NCBI RefSeq assembly: GCF_041052385.1 | Contig: NZ_CP163439.1 | Location: 4,143,001 to 4,207,000, forward strand | Reading direction: 5' to 3' | DNA: 64,000 nt | DNA from: Streptomyces sp. R28 | GTDB taxonomy: Bacteria > Actinomycetota > Actinomycetes > Streptomycetales > Streptomycetaceae | Part shown: positions 25,290 to 34,233 of the stretch, in pieces | Numbering within the stretch: the first letter of the stretch is position 1 | Layout of the letters: each line of letters starts with the position of its first letter | Notes under the pieces: model-generated | Seen by the model: only the letters and a program-made list of their open reading frames with translations | Database searches by the model: none | Told to the model about the DNA's origin: nothing | Program-made: the position numbers and the translations under genes

Positions 25290-26585
25290 TCATCCGGCGG
25301 AGCCGAACGCCTCGTCCATCTTCTTCGCGGCGTCCTCAGAAGCCGCCGTCACGTCCTTCTTGCCGCTGATGACCTCCTGGAACATGGTCGGCAGCACCAG
25401 CGAGGAGTCGATCTGTGCCCACGCGGGCGAGGCCGGAACGAACTTGGTGCCCGCGGACAGGGTCTGCGCGAACGGCTTGACGTACGGCTCCTCCGCCGCG
25501 ACCTGCTGCCTCACGTCGGAGAAGGTCGGCAGGAAGCCCATCGCCTCGAACATGGACGCCTGGGTCTTCTTGGACGTCAGCTGCTCCATCAGCTCGACCG
25601 CCAGCGTGCGGTGCGAGGTGCTCTTCAGTACGCCGATGTTGTTGCCCCCCGCGAACGCCGGGGCGATGGAGCCCGCCTCGACCCCCGGCAGCGGCACCAC
25701 CGCGTACTTGCCCTTCACCTTCCCGGCCTCCACGGCGGTGTGGCTGAAGTCGCCGCCGATCGCCATGCCCGCCTTGCCGGCCGCGAACGCGGTGACCGTG
25801 TCGTTGCCGCCCATGCCCGCGCACTTGGCGGCGGGACAGTTGTCGTCGGTGAAGAGCGAGGTGTAGGCCTTGATGCCCTTCTGGGCGGCCGCACTGTCGA
25901 TCGCCGAGGCGTACGAGCCGCCCTTGCCGGCCGCGATCTCACCGCCGTTGGCCCAGACGAACGGCATCGCGCCGTACGTGTACGCCCCGCCGACCACGAG
26001 CCCGTACAGCTCCGGCTTCGCGGCGCGGATCTTGCGGGCCGTCGTCGCCAACTCGGCCATGGTCCCGGGTACTTCGAGGCCGAGTTCCTTGAAGACGTCC
26101 GTGCGGTAGTACAGGGCGCGGACGCCGACGTAGAAGGGCGCGCCGTAGATCTTGCCGTCCACGGTGACGGACTGCTCGGCGGTGGGGTCGGTGTCCTTGG
26201 TCTCGCTCCAGTCGCCGAACTCCTCGGTGACGTCGAGGAGTCCGCCGTCCTTCACATAGCCGGCGGTGTCGGTGTTGCCGTACTCCATCACGTCGGGGGC
26301 GGAGTCCGGGTCGTTGAAGGCGGCCTTGACGCGCTGGGCGCGGGTCTCGATCGGGATGTACTCGACGTCGACCTCGGTGCCCTCGTGGGCCTTCTCGAAG
26401 GCGGTGACGACGGAGTCGACCACCTTCTCCTTCGGCTTGTTGCCGACTTCCTGGAAGAGCCAGACCCGCAGGGTGCCGGTCTTCTCGTCCTTGCGGGAGG
26501 AGGAGTTGGTGGAGGTCTGGGGTGCGCAGGCGGCGGCGACCAGGGCGGCGGCCGCCAGCGCGGTGAGTCGGACGGACAGCTTCAT
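25290..26585 (-). CDS. Sugar ABC transporter substrate-binding lipoprotein
   Basis: 431 residues. The signal peptide MKLSVRLTALAAAALVAAAC ends with a lipobox (VAAAC, Cys 20). A mature extracytoplasmic-binding-protein family 1 fold follows: LRVWLFQEVGNKP, DVMEYGNTDTAGYV, GAPFYVGVRALYYRTDVFKELG, FAAGKAGMAIGGDFS. ATG 26585 has GGAGGAGC 5 nt upstream; the longer frame is not signal-like. It is the first gene of the operon with two permeases and GH20 hexosaminidase, so the ligand is probably a GlcNAc-containing oligosaccharide. Confidence 0.9.
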   Translation of the reverse strand: MKLSVRLTALAAAALVAAACAPQTSTNSSSRKDEKTGTLRVWLFQEVGNKPKEKVVDSVVTAFEKAHEGTEVDVEYIPIETRAQRVKAAFNDPDSAPDVMEYGNTDTAGYVKDGGLLDVTEEFGDWSETKDTDPTAEQSVTVDGKIYGAPFYVGVRALYYRTDVFKELGLEVPGTMAELATTARKIRAAKPELYGLVVGGAYTYGAMPFVWANGGEIAAGKGGSYASAIDSAAAQKGIKAYTSLFTDDNCPAAKCAGMGGNDTVTAFAAGKAGMAIGGDFSHTAVEAGKVKGKYAVVPLPGVEAGSIAPAFAGGNNIGVLKSTSHRTLAVELMEQLTSKKTQASMFEAMGFLPTFSDVRQQVAAEEPYVKPFAQTLSAGTKFVPASPAWAQIDSSLVLPTMFQEVISGKKDVTAASEDAAKKMDEAFGSAG

Positions 26586-26607
26586 GGAGTGCTCCTCCGA
26601 TGGGGCG

Positions 26608-26622
26608 TTGCAACATGCGCAA
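26608..26622. promoter_or_regulatory. Candidate operator of the sugar operon
   Basis: The inverted repeat TTGC-aacatgc-GCAA lies 22 bp upstream of the binding-protein start. The shape resembles LacI/ROK-type operators of sugar uptake operons. It does not match the DasR site I remember (ACTGGTCTAGACCAGT). No regulator gene is adjacent. Confidence 0.4.
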
Positions 26623-26801
26623 TGACGGTTTCGCTGTGCACAACACTCGGAGGCTAGGGACTTCATGAACACGCCCACAAGAGGTCTCAACCACTCTGTG
26701 ACCGGCGAACGCACTCCCTGCAACGCCGGGGCAGCACAAAGGCCCCCAGGGCGCGCAAAACGCACCTTGGAGGCCTTACGTCTGCCGGACCGTGGGACGG
26801 C

Positions 26802-27095
26802 TTACTTGTCGCCCTTGCCGCCCTTGCCCTTGTCGTCGCCGCCGCCGGCGCCCATGGACTCGTAGATCTCCTTGCACATGGGACACACCGGGTACTTCTT
26901 CGGGTCGCGGCCGGGCACCCAGACCTTGCCGCAGAGCGCCACGACGGGGGTCCCGTCGAGGGCGCTCGCCATGATCTTGTCCTTCTGGACGTAGTGGGCG
27001 AAGCGCTCGTGGTCGCCGTCGCCGTGGGACACCTGTGGCGTCGGCTCTACGAGGGTTCCCGTACCAGTCCCGCGCTCGGGCTCGAGAGTGCTCAT
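26802..27095 (-). CDS. DUF3039 small zinc-ribbon-like protein
   Basis: 97 residues from ATG 27095 (MSTLEPERGTG). The conserved core HYVQKDKIMASALDGTPVVA followed by LCGKVWVPGRDPKKYPVCPMC has three cysteines that could bind zinc. The tail is Gly/Lys-rich. It is a widespread actinobacterial protein with no known role. It lies 29 bp downstream of the AlgH-family gene on the same strand, probably as one unit. Confidence 0.85.
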   Translation of the reverse strand: MSTLEPERGTGTGTLVEPTPQVSHGDGDHERFAHYVQKDKIMASALDGTPVVALCGKVWVPGRDPKKYPVCPMCKEIYESMGAGGGDDKGKGGKGDK

Positions 27096-27124
27096 ACCGC
27101 CAAGAGTACTGAAGCTCACAGGCA

Positions 27125-27697
27125 TCAGTTGAGCGAAGGGTCGTCGGGGTACGTGGCCACCATCGCGAGCTCGTTGCGCTGACGGCGCAGGACCTCGCGC
27201 CAGAGTCTTTCCGGCGACGGCGAGGAGACGTCTCCCGGCTCGGACTCGACGACGTACCAGGCGCCCTCCACCAGCTCGTCCTCCAGCTGGCCGGGGCCCC
27301 AACCCGCGTACCCGGCGAAGATTCTCAGGCTGCCGACGGCCGAGGCGAGCAGTTCCGGCGGCGCTTCCAGGTCCACCAGCCCGATCGCGCCGTGCACCCG
27401 GCGCCAGCCCAGCGGGGCGCTCTCACCGTTCGCGTCGCCGGGGATGACGGCGACGCCGAGCGCCGAGTCCAGGGACACCGGGCCACCCTGGAAGACGACG
27501 CCGGGTTCGCCTGCGAGGTCCGCCCAGCCCTCCAGGATGTCGCCCACGTCCACGGGGGTCGGACGGTTGAGGACGACACCGAGGGAGCCCTCCTCGTCGT
27601 GGTCGAGAAGGAGCACCACCGCGCGGTCGAAGTTCGGGTCCGCCAGGGCGGGCGTTGCCACGAGCAGCCGTCCTGTGAGCGAGGACACCTCGGTCAT
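27125..27697 (-). CDS. YqgE/AlgH family protein (DUF179)
   Basis: 190 residues starting MTEVSSLTGRLLVATPALAD. Family hallmarks are FDRAVVLLLDHDEEGSLGVV, LNRPT, FQGGPV and IFAGYAGWGPGQLEDELVEG. The biochemical function is not established. An upstream ATG at 27706 (MSG) is possible. A 252-bp gap upstream separates it from murA, which diverges. Confidence 0.88.
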   Translation of the reverse strand: MTEVSSLTGRLLVATPALADPNFDRAVVLLLDHDEEGSLGVVLNRPTPVDVGDILEGWADLAGEPGVVFQGGPVSLDSALGVAVIPGDANGESAPLGWRRVHGAIGLVDLEAPPELLASAVGSLRIFAGYAGWGPGQLEDELVEGAWYVVESEPGDVSSPSPERLWREVLRRQRNELAMVATYPDDPSLN

Positions 27698-27949
27698 GCC
27701 AGACATGATCCCGCATCTTCCCCTCGCTTGGGGAGGCAATCACGGTTCGGGAGTGAATGCAGCTCAGGGCGGAAAGGAGCGCCCCGGGCGCACGGCCGTG
27801 ATGGTGACCGCTTGTGCCCGACGGGGAACGGTTCGTGTTGTGACACAGCTATGACGATCCTGAGCCCTCCTTGGGCTTACTGAAGGGGGGTCGGCGGCGA
27901 TTACCCTTTCCCTTCTGGCCCCTGCCCAACTCATCGGAACGCGAGATAC

Positions 27950-29290
27950 ATGACCGTCAACGACGATGTCCTGCTTGTCCACGGCGGAACCCCGCTGGAG
28001 GGCGAGATCCGTGTCCGCGGTGCGAAGAACCTCGTACCGAAGGCGATGGTCGCCGCTCTGCTGGGAGGCGAGCCGAGTCGACTGCGCAACGTGCCGGACA
28101 TCCGTGACGTGCGCGTCGTACGCGGTCTCCTGCAGCTGCACGGCGTGACGGTCCGCCCGGGTGAGGAACCGGGCGAGCTGGTGATGGACCCCTCGCACGT
28201 GGAGAGCGCGAACGTCGCCGACATCGATGCCCACGCGGGTTCCAGCCGTATCCCGATCCTCTTCTGCGGCCCGCTGCTGCACCGCCTCGGGCACGCGTTC
28301 ATCCCCGGCCTCGGCGGCTGCGACATCGGCGGCCGGCCCATCGACTTCCACTTCGAGGTGCTGCGGCAGTTCGGCGCGCGCATCGAGAAGCGGGAGGACG
28401 GGCAGTACCTGGAGGCTCCGCAGCGGCTGCGCGGCACGAAGATCCAGCTGCCGTACCCGTCCGTCGGCGCGACCGAGCAGGTGCTGCTGACGGCCGTCCT
28501 CGCCGAAGGCGTCACCGAGCTCTCGAACGCGGCCGTGGAGCCGGAGATCGAGGACCTCATCTGCGTCCTGCAGAAGATGGGCGCCATCATCGCGATGGAC
28601 ACCGACCGCACGATCCGCATCACCGGTGTGGACAAGCTCGGCGGCTACAACCACAAGGCCCTGCCGGACCGCCTGGAGGCCGCCTCGTGGGCGTCCGCGG
28701 CGCTGGCGACCGAAGGCAACATCTACGTCCGTGGCGCCCAGCAGCGCTCGATGATGACGTTCCTCAACACCTACCGGAAGGTGGGCGGTGCCTTCGAGAT
28801 CGACGACGAGGGCATCCGTTTCTGGCACCCCGGCGGCCAGTTGAAGTCCATCGCCCTCGAAACGGACGTGCACCCCGGCTTCCAGACGGACTGGCAGCAG
28901 CCGCTGGTCGTGGCCCTCACGCAGGCGACAGGCCTCTCCATCATCCACGAGACGGTCTACGAGTCCCGCCTCGGCTTCACCTCCGCCCTGAACCAGATGG
29001 GCGCTCACATCCAGCTCTACCGCGAGTGCCTGGGCGGCTCCGACTGCCGCTTCGGCCAGCGCAACTTCCTGCACTCCGCGGTCGTCTCGGGCCCCACCAA
29101 GCTCCAGGGCGCCGACCTGGTCATCCCTGACCTCCGCGGCGGCTTCTCGTACCTCATCGCGGCCCTGGCGGCCCAGGGCACGTCCCGGGTCCACGGCATC
29201 GACCTGATCAACCGCGGCTACGAGAACTTCATGGAGAAGCTCGTGGAGCTGGGCGCGAAGGTGGAGTTGCCGGGCAAGGCGCTCGGCTAG
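27950..29290 (+). CDS. murA: UDP-N-acetylglucosamine 1-carboxyvinyltransferase
   Basis: 446 residues. It catalyses transfer of enolpyruvate from PEP to UDP-GlcNAc, the first committed step of peptidoglycan synthesis, in the cytoplasm. Motifs: VRGAKNLVPKAMVAALLGGE (Lys22-Asn23 equivalents), PIDFHFEVLRQFGA and LRGGFSYLIAALAAQG. The active-site loop reads GGCDIGGRPID, so the catalytic Cys attacked by fosfomycin is present, unlike the Asp of mycobacteria. Streptomyces often have two murA-type genes, so this may be one of two. A strong terminator follows at 29319. Confidence 0.92.
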   Translation: MTVNDDVLLVHGGTPLEGEIRVRGAKNLVPKAMVAALLGGEPSRLRNVPDIRDVRVVRGLLQLHGVTVRPGEEPGELVMDPSHVESANVADIDAHAGSSRIPILFCGPLLHRLGHAFIPGLGGCDIGGRPIDFHFEVLRQFGARIEKREDGQYLEAPQRLRGTKIQLPYPSVGATEQVLLTAVLAEGVTELSNAAVEPEIEDLICVLQKMGAIIAMDTDRTIRITGVDKLGGYNHKALPDRLEAASWASAALATEGNIYVRGAQQRSMMTFLNTYRKVGGAFEIDDEGIRFWHPGGQLKSIALETDVHPGFQTDWQQPLVVALTQATGLSIIHETVYESRLGFTSALNQMGAHIQLYRECLGGSDCRFGQRNFLHSAVVSGPTKLQGADLVIPDLRGGFSYLIAALAAQGTSRVHGIDLINRGYENFMEKLVELGAKVELPGKALG

Positions 29291-29318
29291 ACGCCACGAC
29301 CCGGTCGTAGACACGACG

Positions 29319-29352
29319 ATGGGGCGGCCCCCGGTCAAAGGGGCCGCCCCAT
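29319..29352. terminator. Bidirectional-type hairpin after murA
   Basis: ATGGGGCGGCCCC (29319-29331) pairs perfectly with GGGGCCGCCCCAT (29340-29352) around an 8-nt loop. It lies between the convergent murA and hup genes and can serve both. Confidence 0.85.
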
Positions 29353-29398
29353 TGGCGTTACTGAGCCTCGTACGTCGTTTCGAGACGCACCGGCAGGC

Positions 29399-29680
29399 TT
29401 ACTTGCCCTTGGCGGCTTCCTTGAGCTTGCTGCCCGCGGAAACCTTGACGCTGTAGCCGGCCGGGATCTGGATCGGGTCGCCGGTCTGCGGGTTGCGCGC
29501 GGTGCGAGCGGCACGGTGGGTGCGCTCGAAGGTCAGGAAGCCGGGGATGGTGACCTTCTCGTCGCCCTTGGCGACGATCTCGCCGACGGTCTCGGCGAAC
29601 GCGGCCAGAACGGCGTCGGCGTCCTTGCGGGTCACCTCGGCGCGGTCGGCCAGCGCGGCCACCAGCTCACTGCGGTTCAT
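29399..29680 (-). CDS. hup: HU-family DNA-binding protein
   Basis: 93 residues: MNRSELVAALADRAEVTRKD, then GFLTFERTHRAARTARNPQTGDPIQIP, the HU arm with its Pro at the tip, and a short Lys-rich end (KLKEAAKGK). It is a histone-like dimer that bends DNA. It lacks the long Lys-repeat tail of Streptomyces HupS-type proteins, so it is the short HupA type. GGGAG precedes ATG 29680. Confidence 0.93.
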   Translation of the reverse strand: MNRSELVAALADRAEVTRKDADAVLAAFAETVGEIVAKGDEKVTIPGFLTFERTHRAARTARNPQTGDPIQIPAGYSVKVSAGSKLKEAAKGK

Positions 29681-30073
29681 GTCGTTACTCCCGTGTTCTT
29701 CTTGCTGTTGAGGCGTGCCACGCGGCGGAGCCGCATAGTGGGCACAGCGAAGCCGATGCTGCCAGGGGCCTCGGACACTCCCCGGACCCGGGTCCGTCGT
29801 CAGACCCTCGCGCCCAGGGACGCATCCTGCCCCTACCTGCGGCGGGAAAGCCAATCCGGCACCCGGAGGAGTCGTGAGAACACCCTTGGGAGTCACACGA
29901 AGAGAGGGCCTGAGCTTTCGCGTCACGATAAACGGCCGCTGGAGGCCCTTGGTTCCACGACGCGCCGTCACAAGGGCTTGCCGTGGCGATCCTCACAGCC
30001 GCCACACACTTTCGGGCCGCAGCGGGGTCCGGGGGCAGCAGCCCCCGCCGACGCCCGCCCCGAGGCCGGGTGA
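29681..30073. other. Gene-free region between hup and malic enzyme
   Basis: It contains the hup promoter region and, at 30030-30047, a short CGGGGGC-agca-GCCCCCG hairpin 27 bp downstream of the malic enzyme stop that may terminate that gene. The rest shows no ORF with coding character. Confidence 0.5.
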
Positions 30074-31498
30074 CTACTCGACCGACGCCACGGCGCTGAC
30101 GGACTTGGCCGCTTCCCGCACCGCGCCGGCCACCGCTCCCGCGACCTTGTCGTTGAAGACGCTCGGGATGATGTAGTTCGGGTTCAGCTCGTCCTCGGTC
30201 ACCACATCGGCCAGTGCCTTCGCGGCCGCGAGCATCATCTCGGTGTTGACGGTGCGGGACTGCGCGTCCAGCAAACCGCGGAAGACGCCCGGGAAGACCA
30301 GCACGTTGTTGATCTGGTTCGGGAAGTCGGAGCGGCCCGTGGCCACAACTGCGGCCGTCTGACGGGCGATTGCCGGATCCACCTCGGGATCCGGGTTCGC
30401 GAGCGCGAACACGATCGCGTCGTCGGCCATGGCGGCCACGTCGTCGCCGTCCAGGACGTTCGGGGCCGAGACGCCGATGAAGACGTCCGCGCCGCGCACG
30501 GCCTCCTTCAGCGTGCCGGTCAGGCCCTCGGGGTTGGTGTTGTCGGCGATCCAGCGCAGCGCCGAGCCGGGGGCGGCGTCGACGAGGTCCTCGCGGCCGG
30601 CGTGCACGACGCCGTGGATGTCGGCGACGACCGCGTTCTTCACGCCCGCGGCGATCAGCAGCTTGAGGATGGCCGTACCGGCCGCGCCGGCGCCGGACAT
30701 GACGACGCGGATGTTCTCAATTGCCTTGCCCGCGACGCGAAGTGCGTTGGTCAGGGCGGCCAGGACGACGATCGCCGTGCCGTGCTGGTCGTCGTGGAAG
30801 ACGGGGATGTCGAGAGCCTCACGCAGGCGCGCCTCGATCTCGAAGCAGCGCGGGGCGGAGATGTCCTCGAGGTTGATGCCGGCGAACCCGGGGGCGATCG
30901 CCTTGACGATCTCGACGATCGCGTCGGTGTCCTGGGTGTCCAGGCAGATCGGCCAGGCGTCGATACCGGCGAACCGCTTGAAGAGGGCCGCCTTGCCCTC
31001 CATGACCGGCAGCGCGGCCTTGGGGCCGATGTTGCCGAGGCCCAGCACCGCCGAACCGTCCGTCACAACCGCAACGGAGTTGCGCTTGATGGTGAGGCGG
31101 CGGGCGTCCTCGGGGTTCTCGGCGATCGCCATGCAGACGCGGGCCACGCCCGGGGTGTAGATCATCGAGAGGTCGTCGCGGTTGCGGATGGGGTGCTTGG
31201 ACGCCATCTCGATCTTGCCGCCGAGGTGCATCAGGAACGTACGGTCGGAGACCTTGCCGAGCGTGACGCCCTCGATGCCGCGCAGCTGCTCGACGATCTC
31301 GTCGGCGTGCGCCGTGGAGGTGGCCGCGATGGTGACGTCGATACGGAGCTTCTCGTGGCCGGAGGCGGTCACGTCGAGGCCGGTCACCGAGCCTCCGTGG
31401 GACTCGACGGCCCCGGTGAGCTGCGAGACCGCGGTTCCGCTCGCGGGCACCTCCAGCCGGACCGTCATCGAGTAGGAGACGCTGGGCGCCGTTGCCAT
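30074..31498 (-). CDS. NAD-dependent malic enzyme with N-terminal ACT-like domain
   Basis: 474 residues. Residues 8-85 form an ACT-type regulatory domain (YSMTVRLEVPASGTAV, KLRIDVTIAATST). The catalytic part has MIYTPGVARVCMAIAENP, KRNSVAVVTDGSAVLGLGN, FHDDQHGTAIVVLAALTNAL and the Rossmann GAGAAGTAILKLL. It performs oxidative decarboxylation of malate to pyruvate. Absence of a phosphotransacetylase domain and the length agree with the bacterial NAD enzyme; cofactor choice is inferred. The ACT domain suggests allosteric control by a small ligand. Confidence 0.88.
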   Translation of the reverse strand: MATAPSVSYSMTVRLEVPASGTAVSQLTGAVESHGGSVTGLDVTASGHEKLRIDVTIAATSTAHADEIVEQLRGIEGVTLGKVSDRTFLMHLGGKIEMASKHPIRNRDDLSMIYTPGVARVCMAIAENPEDARRLTIKRNSVAVVTDGSAVLGLGNIGPKAALPVMEGKAALFKRFAGIDAWPICLDTQDTDAIVEIVKAIAPGFAGINLEDISAPRCFEIEARLREALDIPVFHDDQHGTAIVVLAALTNALRVAGKAIENIRVVMSGAGAAGTAILKLLIAAGVKNAVVADIHGVVHAGREDLVDAAPGSALRWIADNTNPEGLTGTLKEAVRGADVFIGVSAPNVLDGDDVAAMADDAIVFALANPDPEVDPAIARQTAAVVATGRSDFPNQINNVLVFPGVFRGLLDAQSRTVNTEMMLAAAKALADVVTEDELNPNYIIPSVFNDKVAGAVAGAVREAAKSVSAVASVE

Positions 31499-31621
31499 GG
31501 CCGACTTCCTCTGCTTTCACCGTGTGACGCTGGATGCCGTCCGATCGTCGCACCTACCGCCGAGTAGGAGTTAGCCGGGCTTGAATTGCGAACGTATTGT
31601 TCGCCACGTCTTTCCATAAAA

Positions 31622-31654
31622 AGAGACCCACGTCACAACGCGACGTGGGTCTCT
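31622..31654 (-). terminator. Rho-independent terminator of the HelD-like gene
   Basis: Read on the minus strand, AGAGACCCACGTC pairs perfectly with GACGTGGGTCTCT over 13 bp with a 7-nt loop and is followed by a TTTTT tract. It lies about 210 bp after the helicase stop; the rest of the 31499-31860 gap (the malic enzyme promoter side) shows nothing else I recognise. Confidence 0.8.
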
Positions 31655-31860
31655 CCAACGTTCATGACACCGGCCCGCCATGCTCGCCTCGCGGCAAGTG
31701 GTCGCTCGTAGCGACGAAGGTTGGGCCCGGGGGCTTGGATCGAGCCGGTGCCACACCCAGGCTAACAAACGGATGCCGTAAGGCCATTCCCGCACCGCGG
31801 ATTACTCGGGCCAGGTAGCCGCAGATCCAAAACGGCCCCCGGGAGGACGCGGCATCCGGA

Positions 31861-34173
31861 TCAGTCTCTGAGCAGGTCCGGCACCCCGGTCGCATCCGGC
31901 TCGTCCCGCTCCCCCGACACCACCGTCAGCTGCTGGGTGGCCCGGGTGAGGGCGACGTACAGCACGCGCAGGCCGGCCGGGGACTCGTCGGCGATCTCCG
32001 CCGGGGAGACGACGACCGTCGCGTCGTACTCCAGCCCCTTCGCCTCCAGGCTGCCGAGCGCCACAACCCGGTCGCCGAGCCCGGCGAGCCACTTGGCCGC
32101 CTCCTCGCGCCGCTGCATGGCGACGACGACGCCGACCGTGCCGTCGACGCGGTCGAGCAGCCGGGCGGCCTCCTCGCGGACGGTGTGCGCGAGTGAGTCC
32201 CCTACGACAGCTCCGGGTCCTTTGTTCGTTGTCACGAACCGTGGCTCGACACCGGTGGAGCGGACGGCCGACGGCGAGGTCGAGCCCGGCATGGCCAGGG
32301 CCAGCACCTTCGCCGCCAGCTCGGCGATCTCGGCGGGGTTGCGGTAGTTCACGGTGAGCTGGAAGCGGCGGCGCGGGCGGGAGCCCAACGCCTCGTCGCG
32401 GGCCTGGGCCGCCTCGTCGACGTCGGACCAGGAGGACTGGGCCGGGTCGCCGACGATCGTCCAGGTGGCGTGCCGGCCGCGGCGGCCGAGCATGCGCCAC
32501 TGCATCGGCGTGACGTCCTGCGCCTCGTCGACGATGACGTGGGCGTACTCGGTGCGCTCGGCCGCCAGCCGCTCGGCGCGCTCGCGCTGCGACTCCTCGC
32601 GGACCGGCATCAGCTCTTCGAGGCCGGTGAGCTGGTCGAGCGGGTCCAGCTCGCGCTTCTTCCTGGGGCGGGCCGGGGTGCCGAGGATCGCCTGGAGTTC
32701 GTCGAGCATGGCGATGTCGTGCACCGAGTGGCCGTCCCGCTTCAGCGAGCGGGCCACCTTGCGCACCTCGCCCGGGTTGAGGATCCGGCGGGCGAAGCGG
32801 CCGAGCCGCCGCTCGTCGGCCATCACCTCCAGCACGGCCTTCGGGGTCAGTTCCGGCCACCATGCGTCGAGGAAGGCGATGAAGCTGTCCTCCGAGGTGA
32901 CGTCCTCGTCGAAGGAGGAGCGCAGCTCGGCGGCGAGCTCCGGATCGGAGTGGCGGGTGGCGCCGCCCGACTGCGCCCACAGGGCGTCGAGCAGCAGCTT
33001 GCGGGCGCGCGGGCGCAGCAGGTTCACGGGCGCCGTACCGCCGAGGACGTTGTGGCGGATCCGTCCCAGCTCAGCCGCTTCCAGTTCGAGCCGGCGGCCG
33101 AAGGCGACGACCCTGAGCCGGGCCGGCGAATCGTTCAGCTCCAGGGCCCCACGGGCGGCCTTCCGCAGCACCTTGAGCATGCGGTACGAGCCCTTGGCGC
33201 GGGCCGTGGACGGGGAGTCGTACAGCGTGGCCTCGGCGCCGTCGACGAGCGAGCCGATCGCGCGGATGGCGACCTGGCCCTCCTCGCCCAGCGACGGGAG
33301 CACGCCCTCGGTGTACGCCACCAGCAGCGGGGTCGGCGAGACGATCAGGATGCCGCCCGCGTACCGGCGCCGGTCCTGGTAGAGGAGATAGGCGGCCCTG
33401 TGCAGGGCTACGGCCGTCTTTCCCGTCCCCGGCCCGCCCTCGACGTACGTCACCGAGGCTGCGGGGGCGCGGATGACCAGGTCCTGCTCGGCCTGGATGG
33501 ACGCCACGATGTCCCGCATGGTGTGGCTGCGGGCCTGGCCGAGGGCGGCCATGAGGGCGCCGTCGCCGATGACGGGCAGCTCGTGGCCGTCGAGGAAGGC
33601 CTTGAGCTCGGGACGCATGAGGTCGTCCTCGACGCTCAGCACCCGGCGCCCCTTGGAGCGGATGACCCGGCGCCGTACGACCCGCCCCGGATCCACCGGA
33701 GTGGAGCGGTAGAAGGGCGCCGCGGCCGGGGCCCGCCAGTCGATGACCAGCGGGGCGTAGTCCTGGTCGAGCACGCCGATGCGGCCGATGTGCAGGGTCT
33801 CGGCGATGTCGGCGGTGTTGTCGTCCCGCACGGCGCCCTCGGCGGGCTCGACGGCGGTGTAGGCGCCGTCGGGTCCCTTCTTGCCGTCCTTGCCGGGCAG
33901 CAGGTCGATACGGCCGAAGAGGAAGTCCTCGAACTCGTTGTTGAGCCGATTGAGGTGGACCCCCGCCCGGAAGACCTGTGCGTCGCGCTCGGCGAGCGCG
34001 CCTGGGGTGCCGACCTGGCCGCGCTTGGCCGCGTCGTTCATGAGGAACTCTGCCTCGTGGATCTTCTCCTCGAGCCGCTGGTACACCCGGTCCAGGTGTT
34101 CCTGTTCGACGCCGATCTCTCGGTCTCTCAGGGAGTCTTCGAGCGCGGTTTCCTGCTGAGCCTGAACGGCCAC
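31861..34173 (-). CDS. HelD-like superfamily 1 (UvrD/Rep-type) helicase, RNA polymerase-associated family
   Basis: 770 residues from GTG 34173. A charged coiled coil (about residues 10-75) starts the protein, as in HelD, where it enters the RNA polymerase secondary channel. HIGRIGVLDQDYAPLVIDWR, then APAAAPFYRSTP, is a signature of actinobacterial HelD. Helicase motifs: Walker A GGPGTGKT, HVIVDEAQDVTPMQW, VGDPAQSSW, LEAKGLEYDATVVV and YVALTRATQQL. HelD proteins release stalled RNA polymerase and some confer rifampicin tolerance. I looked for a rifampicin-associated element upstream and saw none. Confidence 0.82.
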   Translation of the reverse strand: MAVQAQQETALEDSLRDREIGVEQEHLDRVYQRLEEKIHEAEFLMNDAAKRGQVGTPGALAERDAQVFRAGVHLNRLNNEFEDFLFGRIDLLPGKDGKKGPDGAYTAVEPAEGAVRDDNTADIAETLHIGRIGVLDQDYAPLVIDWRAPAAAPFYRSTPVDPGRVVRRRVIRSKGRRVLSVEDDLMRPELKAFLDGHELPVIGDGALMAALGQARSHTMRDIVASIQAEQDLVIRAPAASVTYVEGGPGTGKTAVALHRAAYLLYQDRRRYAGGILIVSPTPLLVAYTEGVLPSLGEEGQVAIRAIGSLVDGAEATLYDSPSTARAKGSYRMLKVLRKAARGALELNDSPARLRVVAFGRRLELEAAELGRIRHNVLGGTAPVNLLRPRARKLLLDALWAQSGGATRHSDPELAAELRSSFDEDVTSEDSFIAFLDAWWPELTPKAVLEVMADERRLGRFARRILNPGEVRKVARSLKRDGHSVHDIAMLDELQAILGTPARPRKKRELDPLDQLTGLEELMPVREESQRERAERLAAERTEYAHVIVDEAQDVTPMQWRMLGRRGRHATWTIVGDPAQSSWSDVDEAAQARDEALGSRPRRRFQLTVNYRNPAEIAELAAKVLALAMPGSTSPSAVRSTGVEPRFVTTNKGPGAVVGDSLAHTVREEAARLLDRVDGTVGVVVAMQRREEAAKWLAGLGDRVVALGSLEAKGLEYDATVVVSPAEIADESPAGLRVLYVALTRATQQLTVVSGERDEPDATGVPDLLRD

Positions 34174-34233
34174 CGGGCCCCCTTCTGACGTGCTGGGCAG
34201 CCGTCAACCGTACGCGAAGGGGACCCGTAAAAG

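Noticed and set aside
27950..29290. MurA with altered active site giving fosfomycin resistance
   Set aside because: The loop reads GGCDIGGRP, so the Cys is present.
34174..34233. Rifampicin-associated element upstream of the HelD-like gene
   Set aside because: I could not find the expected inverted-repeat promoter element in the upstream 60 bp or inside the anti-sigma gene end.
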